From assembly GCF_040954645.1 (NCBI RefSeq), contig NC_092804.1:145585108-145649107 (forward strand): a stretch of 64,000 nt of DNA, given 5' to 3'. The position numbers were made by a program, and so were the translations under genes. The notes under the pieces were generated by a model. That model ran no database searches and was not told the DNA's origin. It saw only the letters and a list, made by a program, of their open reading frames with translations. Each line of letters begins with the position of its first letter. Position 1 is the first letter of the stretch. This DNA comes from Diabrotica undecimpunctata. Taxonomy: Eukaryota; Arthropoda; Insecta; Coleoptera; Chrysomelidae. Positions 25,201 to 38,400 of this stretch are shown in pieces.

Positions 25201-26409
25201 ATTTTATCAGAAATCTAGATATCCCATTAATAAGAAACGAATAAGTGCACGAAATTGTTTCTGGTATAATCTAAGATATTATAATTAGTAAGCTGTTTAC
25301 TGACTATTTTTACTAATAATCTATATTTTGTAGTCAACATGAATTATTTTAACGGTCTTAAAGTTATAAATCCTAAACTTAAAACTCTTGTCGCAATTGG
25401 AGGATATAACGCAGGGGTAACGACATTTTCAATTGTTGCCGAATCGAAATCCATTAGAGCTAAATTTGTTCAAAATGCTTTAAAATTCGTCCAGATAAAT
25501 AACTTTGATGGGATAGACTTTGTCTGGGAATATCCTACCCAACGTGGGGGTAAACCAGAGGATAAGGTAAGATATCCATGAAATACTTTTATTCTTTTTT
25601 AAACTCCTTGCACAGATTATCGGTAGATCTCCGTTTAAGTTTTAATTGACAAAGTTTTGTGCCATCCGATCGACAGCGATGCCGTATGCGAAGTCCAACT
25701 CCTGAGTCGACAAGAACGCATTCCCAGAACATGCCAGACTTCCGTAGTATTCGCCAAAGACTACAACGTCCAGAAGATTAACATAAACCTTCGGCTCATA
25801 ACGGTTTCTGACTCACAGCCCATTATTATCAAATGCGAGCCTAGAGACGTTAAGTTAGAGATCATTCACGAAACCATGTGCTCAAACTATAACCCACGTG
25901 AGATGCCTTCATACCAAAACTTGATCGATGTCCAAAACAGTTACTTACAGAAGTCACCCAGTCCAAATACCATTCAATTGCTGCAATCACTTATTAGATA
26001 AAATATATCTTTCTGACTTAAAATTGCCTGCTTAGCAAGATCAATACTGAAGAACTTGAGATAACTTGTTACAAACTCAATCAGTATTCTGAAGAACCCA
26101 CAAAATAATTAAAAATAATCATTGAACCATTCGTTAACAAACATCTGAGCTGATTCACGGTCTTAACAATAGTCTTCATTGTGACTCTTGCCGTTCTTTT
26201 CATCACATGTAAATGCAAATCCAAGAGAAGATTTAAGATAGCAATTGGCAATACCAATGTTAAAGACCATTCGTCCTCTCCACTAAGATCCAGAGACAGC
26301 TTTCGCCATTAGATCCAACTGAATACAACAGACAGACAGAATAAAAGTTTCCCATGCACCATATTTTATATATAATATAATTTATATTACTAAATATATA
26401 TATCTTTAT

Positions 26410-26492
<83 letters not shown>

Positions 26493-29400
26493 CTATAATG
26501 TTTCAGAAAAATTTCATAGAATTACTTAAAGAAACGAAGACAGTTTTTGCAACCCATGGTCTATTAGTCAGTACTGTAGTATCACCATTAGCCTCTGTTG
26601 TTGAACAAGCTTACAATGTTCCATATCTGAATAAGTAAGTATGTTATTATGAAATATTTAAGGATTTAAAACTTGCCAAAGTTTATCAATTAGTGTAGGC
26701 TCTCCCTGTCAATGCTTTTTAAATATACATTGTTAGTTATCGACGTTGATTCGCCGTGTTCCAGATTTATTTATTTCTGAAATACGGCTAATAAATTTCG
26801 ATAGTAATAGCCTTTCATCATGTGTTGAGCGCATGCGCAGCCACCATGTTTTTTGGACTGTTTTGATCAACAATTGAAAGGTTAGTCATCAGCATCGAGC
26901 AAAAAGACAAAAGAGGGAATCTAATCGTTATGAAAAGGAGACCAAAAAAGTGGCCTCTGATGGCGGACATATCCGGAAATGCGAATGCGCCAAATTTAAA
27001 TTTCATGACACTTCACAATAATCATACAGTGGTGTGGGGGTTCTAATTTATCTATTTATTTGTTATATTACATAATATTAATATTACATAATATTAATAC
27101 ATAATACACTTAAAATACTTTTTTTAACACTAGAACACAATAAGGTTTTAATTAAATAATAACAATAATGGTCTAAAATGTGAAACAATTGTTAAAAAAC
27201 TTCAATAGAAAATACAAATAATCTTTCATGTGACAGTTGGGACAAACAATAACATCAGCAATAACATAACCCAACTAAATTTGATTTCTTAAACAAGGAA
27301 AGAGTCTCTCTTTCCTTGTTTAATGTGGCCTCTCAAGATGGCACTTCCTGTCTAACAATATTTTTGCCCCCACTACCTTTACATTCCCTCTTTTGTCTTT
27401 TTGCTCGATGGTCGTCAGTCATCATTACTACTCAGATATATTTTTCTTTGTTACCTGTTTGCTATACAAATAATATCTTAATTTTTTTACTCTAAATGTC
27501 GATAGATATTAATTGCTTTGCAGTTGCTACTTAAAGTGCGTTCCGTAAATCTACTTAAAATTTCTCCTACATAACTATCAGCAACAATCTATTGCCAATT
27601 AAATACCATTTAAGGAGTTTTCAGCCATATATTTAGTGGTTGTAAACATGTTATACCAAGTAGCAGCACTGAATATGTACTCGTCAGTCCAAAAACATTA
27701 AATATTATACAGTCTACAGTCAACTACAGGAAATTAACTTGTAGGTTATAATAATAATCGATTAAAAAAAATTATTTCCTAATTGAGGCACTTTATTTTC
27801 GTATTTTTTTTTTTTTCAATAACTATCCATTTCTATATATTTTTTTCTATAACTATTTTTATCTTAATAATGTGTCCACAGATACTTTATTATTATGTTA
27901 TCAACTTAACCTAAAAATAAAAAAGGCAAATACTAACGCATGCGCAAAAAAATGTGATGAAAAGGTCTAGGTACTTCGCCAAAATTTGGTTATACATTAT
28001 TGATACTTTGTTAGTAGTGTTTAAAATTATCTTTACATCTTCGTTTTCTTATTTTTAAAATATTTTTAACATTTTTCTTGTAGATATGTTGATTTTATTA
28101 ATGTCAGGACATTTGATTTTCATAACTATACTGAAGGAGTGGTGGACCATCACGCTCCCTTATATCCAAGAATTGATACATCTTCTCGGTATGAGAGCAT
28201 TCAATTTTGTGTCGTAAGTATTATTTTTCGAACACTGACTAAATTGTCTAAAAAAGTCCAACAATTTTGCATGTGCAAAATCATAAATTAATTAATATTT
28301 AAATGGGAATAAGCCACAATTAAAGGTTAAAGTAAGTTTATTGACGTTTCAATTTCCACTTCGTTCGAAATCGTTCTCAAAATACAAATAAATACTTGAC
28401 ACTTAAAGCTGGTGTTTGTATTTTGAGAACGATTTCCGAAGTGGAAATTGAAACATCAATAAACTTACTTTAACCTTTAACTGTGGCTTATTTCCATTTA
28501 AATAGTAAGTACTTTAAAATGTCACAAGAAAATAGCTTCAAATCATAAATTTCCAGAACTGAAATCTGGAGATAAAGCTTATCTTACATATCGCAAGAAA
28601 TTATTTAGGTATTATTGCGGGTTATTAAAATTCTCTACGTGATCTGAAATTCGTAACAAAGTATAAAAATTTCAGCATTGTCAGCATGATCAGCATTGAC
28701 TCTTATATAGGAGAAATAAAAAATAAAGATTTGTAGTGAAGAATAAAATATGCTCAATTCAAATGGGTTGCGCACATACGGCTATGAACGATCTAGGCGG
28801 ACAAAATTATTTTTATATTTTATTGTGTTTTAAAAAATGTTACTATTATAATCCAAACAAACAGTTATCATAATAAAAAAAATATGTATTGACAAAAAAT
28901 ATCTGTTTCATATTTTTATAAGTCTTATTATTATTATTATGTTCAAATCAAGATCATAACTCAGCTTGGTTCGGATCGGTAGTATTCGCAATGTTTCAGA
29001 CAGGAAACTACTTTCCTTTTTTTTTTATTTTCGTCCTATAACTCATCAAAAGATCCGGTCTCAAAAGTAGGCGATAGAAAATATCCCTGTTGCAGGTATA
29101 ATATTGAGTTATGCATCGTAAAAAAACAATTACTGGATCTATTCTGATAGTTCTGAAAATACACTACACTAAAGTATAATTTCACTATTTGAGAGTGAGT
29201 CATCGTTTAAAGGCCCAGAAATGCGGAAAGCCGTTTGGAAATCCAGTGACCTACACTTACTTTTATTTTAACGTTAATTATATTTTATTTTTCAAATATT
29301 AATGTTCGAAATAGGCCACAATATATTTATTTACAAGTTTTTACTGACGTTTCGATCTCTATATCCAAAGACCGCTTTCAAAGATATAAATGATAGTTAT

Positions 29401-32400
29401 ATTTATTTTACTTGTTTATTATTATATATTTTTATAATCTTATATTGTTTATTTTCTTTTTTTTTCTATCTTTAAAAACGGAATAGAGATCGAAACCTCA
29501 ATGTATTAAACATGTAAATAGATATATTGTGGCTTATGTCCAACCTTCTCCCTAAAAATACAGAATGCCACAAACAAGCAGCTATAGAAAAATAAATATA
29601 TCTGTCATTTGTATGTTTGAGAACGGTCTCTTTATAGAGATCGAAACGTCCGTAAATTAAACATTTGAATAAATATATTGTGGCTTATTCCCAACATTAT
29701 TTCTAAAAATACAGAACGACAAGCGAAAAGCCATAGAAAATAAATAGTACTATCATTTGTATAATTGAAAACGGTCTCTGGATATAGAGATCGAAACGTC
29801 AATAAATAAACATATGAATAAATATTTTGTGGCTCATTCCCTACATTCCCCTAAAAATACAGAATTCCACAAACAAAAAGCTATAAAAAAGAAGTAATTT
29901 TGCAGAAAGTTTACTGATACCAACCGGCTGTCGCGGAAGTTACGCTAAAACGTCTTTTGACGTGACCCGTCCTTAAAGAGTTACACAATGAAATTTTTTT
30001 AAAACAAATTTTAAGACAGTTTCCACACCACCCCAGAGGTATGTCTTGTGGCGCGATACTTTTTTTAAATGGGTGTTCGCCAAGAGCCATATTGTCTTAT
30101 TAAATAAAATGAACAAAACACTTAAACAGTATAAAACAAAACAAAATAAAATCCTATAAAACAAAATAAAATTCTATAAAAACAAAATAAAAATAATGTT
30201 TGATGTGTTTAAACACAAACACTATACACACTTACTATGTTCTTCTCGTTTTTTTTTTTTTTTGGTTTTTTTTATGCTGATGTTCTTATTAAACTATTAG
30301 AAAATATTATTCGCTGTCTAAACCTGAAGATGCAGTGCTGCTATCGCTGTCATTATCTTCACCACCTGGTGTAATTAAAATTGGCTCTAGTAAAACTTTG
30401 ATATGAGTGTCAAGTTCCCACATACGATGTTCTTCTTTAATTATGTGGCCTATACATTTAGCCCATTTCTCTGGATTTACATCGAGGATTGCTTGAATCA
30501 AAAGTTTCTTAATTTCGTTTAATTTGAACGTTTTGTTATTGCGTGCTACTTCTCCTTTCACTTGCTCCCAGATAAGTTCAATGGGATTAAGTTCGCAATG
30601 ATAAGGTGGTAGACGCAGAACTTTGACACCATAATCTTTTGCAGTTTCATCTACAGCATATTTAAGATATTCAATTTTCCTTAACCGTGCAATGTCAAGT
30701 AGCTAAATTTTGAGCATTGATTCTTCGTATGCAATCCCCTTTTCTGTAAGCCATTCTTGAATCCTCCCTTTCATTTTTTTAATATTTACCTGTTTTTTTC
30801 GACTCAAATTGAAGAAAACCATCATCAAGAAACCCTGTATCACTTCCTATATGGGTGACGATTAAACGCCGTCCCTTTCCTGATGGAGCTTTTAATCCTG
30901 TATATCAGCCTTCTATAAATGCTTCGCGTTTACTTTTGACATTTAAATCTTGCCAAACTTTTCCAACTGTATGACCTTTTCCAAACTTGGTTAATCCAGG
31001 TTTCATCCAAATAACATATTTTGCGTCCAGTGCTGCGAATTTTGCGTATTTCTTCTAAATATTTTCTTCTCCGCACAATAATTTTATTTTTTTCTAATAG
31101 CATACTTTTTCTGTTGAGTTTTACATATCGAAAGTTCATTTCACGCATGGTCCTGGTTAAGACTCTACGAGATATCTTGGGTAAGGAGTCATCGTTTTCG
31201 AGCTCTTGAGAAATATTTTTCAGTGTTGGAATTTCACTCCGAAAATAAAATGAATGAATTTTTCGACGTATAATATTCCTTGTCTCGTCATCCAAAATAA
31301 TGCTTTTCCTACCTCTAGTTTTACCTTTTTCTTGCTTTTTATTTTCCGATGTATTTTTAAGTACACGATAAATACAGCTAACGGATACTTTTGTTAAACT
31401 GCTACAAATGTCGACCGCTTGGCTAACATTTAATTCCATTTTTCTGCCGACAATTCCTTCATAAACGTTTCGTATTATTACTTCTCTTCTGACGTTAACA
31501 TTTTCCGTCTCTTTTGCGGCATTTCATTTTTGGAATCAACATCAGAATTTTGCAGTCTTCTCTTGGAACAACTCGGTTTTTCGTCCAACTCCAATAAAAC
31601 TCAAACCAAATAATCACAGAATATAACTAAAAATTTACTATAAAACGACAAACTATAACACTCGTATTATCAATAACACGTTTTATCAATAACACAAACT
31701 TATCGCATAAAATACCCTACCCTCAGAAACGTCAATGTAATGAACTATTGTTGATGGGCACTCGCTCGACAAAAACTAGTTTTACGGCTTTCTGTGGATC
31801 TGAATTGAAACGGAGTTCCGTCGCTAATTCCAAAGTTGCCAAACGATTGAAAAATATTGTTTTAAAATATCTATTTTTATTTTATAAATTTAAATATGTA
31901 ACGAAACGGAACATATAAATAAAATTTATTTCATTACAATTTTGTGCTTAATTTTTACTATTGAAAAAATCAGGTTTTTTTTGTATTTTTATGACAGTAA
32001 TAATCGCTGCGTGGAAGAATACAGGTTTTGTATGACCATAATTGGCGTGAACAAGAATTGGCTACACTGTACGACAACTTCTGGTCAAGTCTACTATAGA
32101 GAAGCACAAATAAATATACTACTTTATATATTCTGTAATCTCTTATGAGGAAACGCAAATTGCAATCGAGAAAACAGGCAGTTTTCGAGGGCCGCTGTGT
32201 ACATTTAAATTTGAGGATATTCGGCGTTTAAACTATGATATCACTCTTCTAAATTGAGGGTTTCTACTATAGTAGTTTTTTTTCTTTGAGAAAATTTAGA
32301 TAAAAAACAACTATATAAAAAGAGCGTGAAAATTAAATTACCAATACTTTAAGACTCCATGATTTTTTTTACATTAAAAACAAACAAACAAATTTGATAA

Positions 32401-35400
32401 CATAAAATATCACTTTGTAAGTAACGGTTATAAGATACTTTGTAAGTAACGCCGAGAACAGATACATGTACACTAGGGTAGGCCGATTTGTATACGAAAT
32501 TCAAAAATATTTTAATTTCAGATTTTGCAATCCATATAAACATGTGGAGTAGGAAAACAATTTTTTTTGTAAAAATAAATTTTTTCATATTTTGCTGTTT
32601 TGAACTGCCACAAGGTCACTAAAATTTTGAATTTAAAATTTTACTAGTGTTACAACTTGCATATCCGAAAATGTTATCATACATATAATGAAACAAATGC
32701 TGTTAATTATTCATGTTTTTATTTTTAATATTTTAACTGCCACAACGTAATTTACATTAATATTTAAAAAAAAAATCATTAAATCATTAAAAATAAATTT
32801 TATGCTTAAATTAAACAAACAAACAACTGTTTTAACAACTTATAATCTTTTTTTGACCTAAAAGAAAGCATAATTCGGTGTGATTCCAGTTTGGTTCTGA
32901 TCAAACCATCTCTGCTATCAGCACCACAAACTTTTGCTGAAGCTTCTGTCACAAGTTTAATCATGCGTTCAACGGCTTGCGTGTGAGACGGATACAACTT
33001 AAGCTCCGATAACAGTGCTGATGTCTCCGGATTAACCACAATTTCCTGTAAAGTTTCATTCGAACTTCCAATTGTTAATGGTGGTTCAGTTAAGGGTACT
33101 GTACTTCAATTTATGATATCGATATAATCCATAGCGTTTATATTAAGCACAGGTGGTACCTCAATTGTTCGTAGTCGCTGGTTTATATTACTTGTTCGAG
33201 CTTTAAAAATACGGCGCACAGCAAGCTCTCTAATATGTTTTCTTGGATCTCCTAACATTCCAAATAGCATATTTTCTGGATGTGCAAAAAAACTATTTCG
33301 CAATAGAACTGGATCCATTACATCCTTTAGGGGTTGTGGTAAATACCTAGATAACTGAATCATTTTCCAAAAATTAAAGGCTCCATGTAGACAGGACGGT
33401 CTGGTTTTTATAAGGAACAATACTGGAGCATACACTTTTAAAATAAATTTTGCTAAGGTAATCAAATTATCTGATGGAACCATAGTGGAAACATATAAAC
33501 GTAGTATACGGTTAGACAATGTTAACTAGCGGGAATGCACTATTTTACCTGGGATCCGTTTAGAAAGTTTGTTGTCAATACTTCCCTCTGAGATTGCAAC
33601 ACACATGTCAAGAAGATATTGTTGATCTGTACTTAAATCAGACCTATCCACATTCTCCTGTACATATGATTCAATTACACTGAACTTAACAACAGGTAGA
33701 TTTTCACATCCAATGAGTGCTTGTCCTATAGGTCCGTTGAAGTGACGAGGTCCAGTTGTACTACCATCAAGGAAATTCATAAGGTGTCGCAAAGGTAATT
33801 CATTAAAGTGCAGCTGGCAAATAAGCCACTGCAACGGGCGATTTAAATGTTTTTCTAATTGCACAATAACACCATTAAACTTTCCAACATTAACATTCGT
33901 CGCATCACACCCTATTACTCTTAAGACATCTGTGGATAGTATGTACACTAGGTGACAAGATCGAATCCGACTGACTGAGAGTAAAGGAATTCTTAAAGGA
34001 GGACAGACAATTATCAATAATTTTAATAAACACGTCATGAGCAAATATTATATTCTTTATTGAATAAAATTATAAGAAAACAACTTAATAATGATAAGGT
34101 TCTTATCAATTTAGCAATAAATACATCTAAAATTTCTAGGTTACTAATACCATTTCCAAAGTAACTTCAACTTCAATGTATCCACTATCATTTTCTAGAT
34201 AGGTTATTGTTATATTGCTCAGCTATGTTTCATTAAATTCGTAAATTTCACTTTTATTATTCTCTCAAGGTGGTCAACATTTCGAAATGGTTTCTTAAGA
34301 TAAATTTTTGTTTGAACTCAAAAAAAGTCCAAAGGAGTAAGGTCAGAGGACCTCGGGAACCAAAGAAAGTCCATATACCTCGCGAGCATCCTACCTTTAA
34401 AAAATTTTAGGACAAAATCTTAAACATTTCTTTTGCAATGATATGTTATAAATTAATATATCACAATTTCTTTTGCAATGATATGTTATAAATTAATATA
34501 TTACATCATGTTGGTACCATATTTATTGTGTTTTACTTAATGATAAGTTTCGTTTGAACTTTCGTATAATGAGGACCGGTGTGTGAGTGTGTCTCGTATT
34601 CAATCGAATTTATTTAATCGTTTACGTTAATTTTAAGTTATTAATTTAGCATTTATACTGTAAGTATTAATATTTCCTATATTTTTTTGATAAATACTTA
34701 ACCCTGGGATGTCTCGTGGTAAAAATGGTCTACGTGGCAAAGACCCACCTCTACAGGATCCAGGGGATAACGACATGTTAAGTAATATTCACATCGAAGA
34801 TATTGTTTTTTCTGAGGTTAATAATTGTAATAATCCTCCAAATGTTTTGAATTCCGATGATTCTATTATTAATAATTCCAACATTAAATCTATTGTTAAT
34901 GATGTCAATAAAAACTTGCTGTCTACAACTCAACAATATAAACAATCAAGTCAGGTTTTAAATACTTGAAATCGATTTAGCGATACTGATACGGGGCCGT
35001 ATTTTATTTTTGTTAACATACTGATTTAAATTTAGGTCGTCTTCATCCTATGAAAATAGGAGAAAAATTAAGTTCTCTCGCGGATTACGATAAAAATATA
35101 ACTGAAATTGTTAGTGTTGGCAGGAATATAATTAAAATCGAAGTAGATTCGGGACTGGTTACAAATAGACTGGTAGAAGAATCTAGAATCTTTTTTTGAA
35201 AAAAATAATTTAATTGCATTTATACCTAATTATTTGACAGAAAAAAGAAGTTTAGTTCGCACTGTTGACAATACAATAAGTGAAAACAAACTCCTAAATA
35301 CTATAAAATCGAATGTAATGGTTAAAAAAGTCCAAAGAATGATTAGATTAATACAAAAAGACGGTATATCGGAGAGAGTCCCAAGACAGATGATTATTAG

Positions 35401-38400
35401 ACAAATTTACCAGTGTTTGCGTTATGGTCATTCGGCTACTCAATGTAAATCAAAAAAAGGTGCAAAAATGTGGGAATCAAGGAAATAAAGATTGTCCTGA
35501 TAAATGTAATACTTTTTGCATGCAGCCAACAAATCTTGCACACCAATGAGAGAATGAAGATTCTCTCTCCTGTTGCCGACAAGAATGTAGCGTAGAATCT
35601 TTTTAAATAATTTTAAACTGTTTGTTCTTGTTCTAGTGTAGTATTATGTACAATTTATGTTTGAATTTCATGTTTATTACATTCTGCGCTTGCTGGATAG
35701 CCCAAATTTGACGAAATGCCCCTGATGATGCTGTAGAAAGCGAAAGTACTTGGGCAAGATTTGATTATTACAATTGTGCTCGATATTTGCCTTTAATTTT
35801 TCAAAGTTCATTTATTAAAATAAATAGAAATGCACAATTATTGAGGGAATATAATAAAGGATATAAGATAGAACAAAAATAAATAAAAATCATCTGCTAT
35901 ACTGACATCATCATCATGCAACCTCTTCTGTCCACTGCTGGACATAGGTCTCTCCCATTTTTCGCCACTCTTCACGGTTCTGTGCTTCTTGTTGCCATTT
36001 CTTGGATATCCGTCTAATATCGTCCATCCAGCGTGTTGGTGGTCGTCCTCTGCTGCGTTTGTCTTCTCGTGGCTGCCAGTCAATTAGATCTCACTGATAC
36101 CTGTTCTTTCCCTTAAGTCTTGATTCCTTATTTTGTCTTTTTTTGTCACGCCGAGAATTGATCTTTCCATGCGCTTTTGTGCCACTCGCATTGTTAGTGC
36201 TGTTGTGTTTGTGAGTGTGAGAGTTTCTGCTCCGTATGTCATAATAGGAAGAATGCATTGGTCAAATGTCTTCCGTTTCATAGCTATCGGGATGTTGCTC
36301 TTAAAGATGTCTCAAGTGTTATTCGTCGTTGAAATTCGCAGGTCTGCTTGTCCTTGCTTATTCTGATTTCTAGGAACAAGATCCATACACCAGGTAATGA
36401 CCTGTAAATACCAAGGTCACGAGATTCGGCTAGGTAAAGATATTCAAAGTGTTGAGCTTTTTTTGTCGTATAAGGCTGACTTAAGCAGCCTTCGGCAAGT
36501 TGACATTTTCCAATCGTCCAACGTACCAATATGTGTTAAAATAAAATCCTTTAATCAGTGTGTTCTACTAGTGTTGATTTATGGAGCGGCAATGTTGACT
36601 ATGACAAAAAAACAGTGAAAAAAATAAATGTGGCTCAAAGCGCGATGAAGAGTGATACGTTGGGCGTTTCACGGCGAGACAAGATCCCAAACCGCCAGGA
36701 TTTATACTGACTATTTATACCTGACTACGAACTCCCTCACGCTATCTAGATTTTAATGGGTTCAGTTTTATAGTAGGATCAAAGGCGACTACGAACTGTT
36801 CCACGCTACCTAGGTACTTAGATAATATTTTTGTGAACATATATAGATTTTATTTTACTTTATTGTATTTAAAAAGAACCCAATTCCCAAAGCAAGAGCG
36901 AAAATTTTAAATGATTAAATAATGAAATTATAACAATATAATCGAATAAAGTTTATTTATAAATCTACATTAACTTACATACAATAACAAAAACTACAGT
37001 TCAACAATAACGATGCTTAATTCTAATCTCTGATTAGTGATTAAAATAAGTAAGAGTGAACACTATATTTTAGATTTTAATAGTTAGCTGCACAATAATT
37101 GCAAACTGACTTTGTAACGATAAGATTACTTTATCGTTACTGAGAAATTTAAAATAACTTAATTCTGCCTGTAAGGTATGCAACCAACTATACATGTAAT
37201 CGTATTATCAATTGTTTATCAATTGGTCAAACTGCTTACCTGTCGCTTCCGCTTAGCTTGGAACTGACGGAAGCCGACGATTTTAAAAGTGTAAGACTGA
37301 CTTGATATCGAACCATTGACCGAGGCAGAGAACGATTGGTTGATACTCCAGCGACCAACGCACGTGGCTCAAGTTATCAGAAAAGAAATTTAAGTTATTC
37401 AGAGGTGATATTAAGTTAAAGAAGGCGTTTTTTTTTTATATTAGAAGTTTTGGAAAAAGAAGATTTTGGTTCAATTGTTGAAATATTGTTGCGTTGGGTG
37501 AGTTTCATTTTAATTAAAGTACATCATTTTTTTTTTAACCATTATTAGTTTCATATTAAAATCATTTATTCAATAATTTTACCTTAATTATATTAGTCAA
37601 ATCACGTTCAGAATTCTTTCTGTTAGAAATTCTCCTAAGTACACGTTCTCATCAATATCCAAGCAATTCGGTAATGTAAGGAGATCCTTCATTACTATTT
37701 GCCTATAATATATTCGTGATAAGTTAAATTTTAGTTCTTCAGTGAAATATTCATAGTAAATTCCCAACATTTTTTTAAATACATAGTTTTCGATTAATTT
37801 TCCAAGGTCACAAAAAGTGTACGAAACCTTCACTAATTATCATCTTCTGACTAGTTTTTCTTGTCCTAACCGCCTTGTTGTTTATCAACTCTGAATAAAG
37901 CTAATGAGAGCTTCTTTGATTTTATTTTAGTCGTTGGAGGAAGAAAGAATATAAAGTCAATATAATAAACATTATTTTGGATTTGGGGTAATAGCTTTCA
38001 GTTGAGTTTAGTTTGGAGTTTTTTTGGTTTTTCCCGAATATTGGAATAGCGGTTCAGTTTGGTGCTAGAACAGTGGGCTTACAGCTTTCACCCGAGCGAG
38101 TCCCGGCGGCGTAAGGCGTCCGGAAGAAGAACCTTCTCGGCTTGAGAGTAGACAGGTTTTTTTTTACTGTTTGGTAACATCGTAAAAATAAGTTACTTAA
38201 ATATTGTTTAAACTTTAGTGAGTGAACGAACCAAAACTTAAAAATAATCCTAGTCAATTTTCATAAATCATATTTGCGTATCATTATATATCTTACATTC
38301 AATTTTTTTCTTAACATCATTTGCTTATTTTTTTTTGTGTCATTAAATATTTTAAATATATATATGTATTAGTAATAACAGGGTAGGGGTGGATTTTAAT

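Noticed and set aside
29290..29890. CRISPR-like repeat array
   Set aside because: Units are about 150 bp, imperfect, and directly tandem without unique spacers, in eukaryotic DNA.
38054..38257. 67-codon minus-strand ORF
   Set aside because: No family match; lies in LTR-like non-coding sequence.
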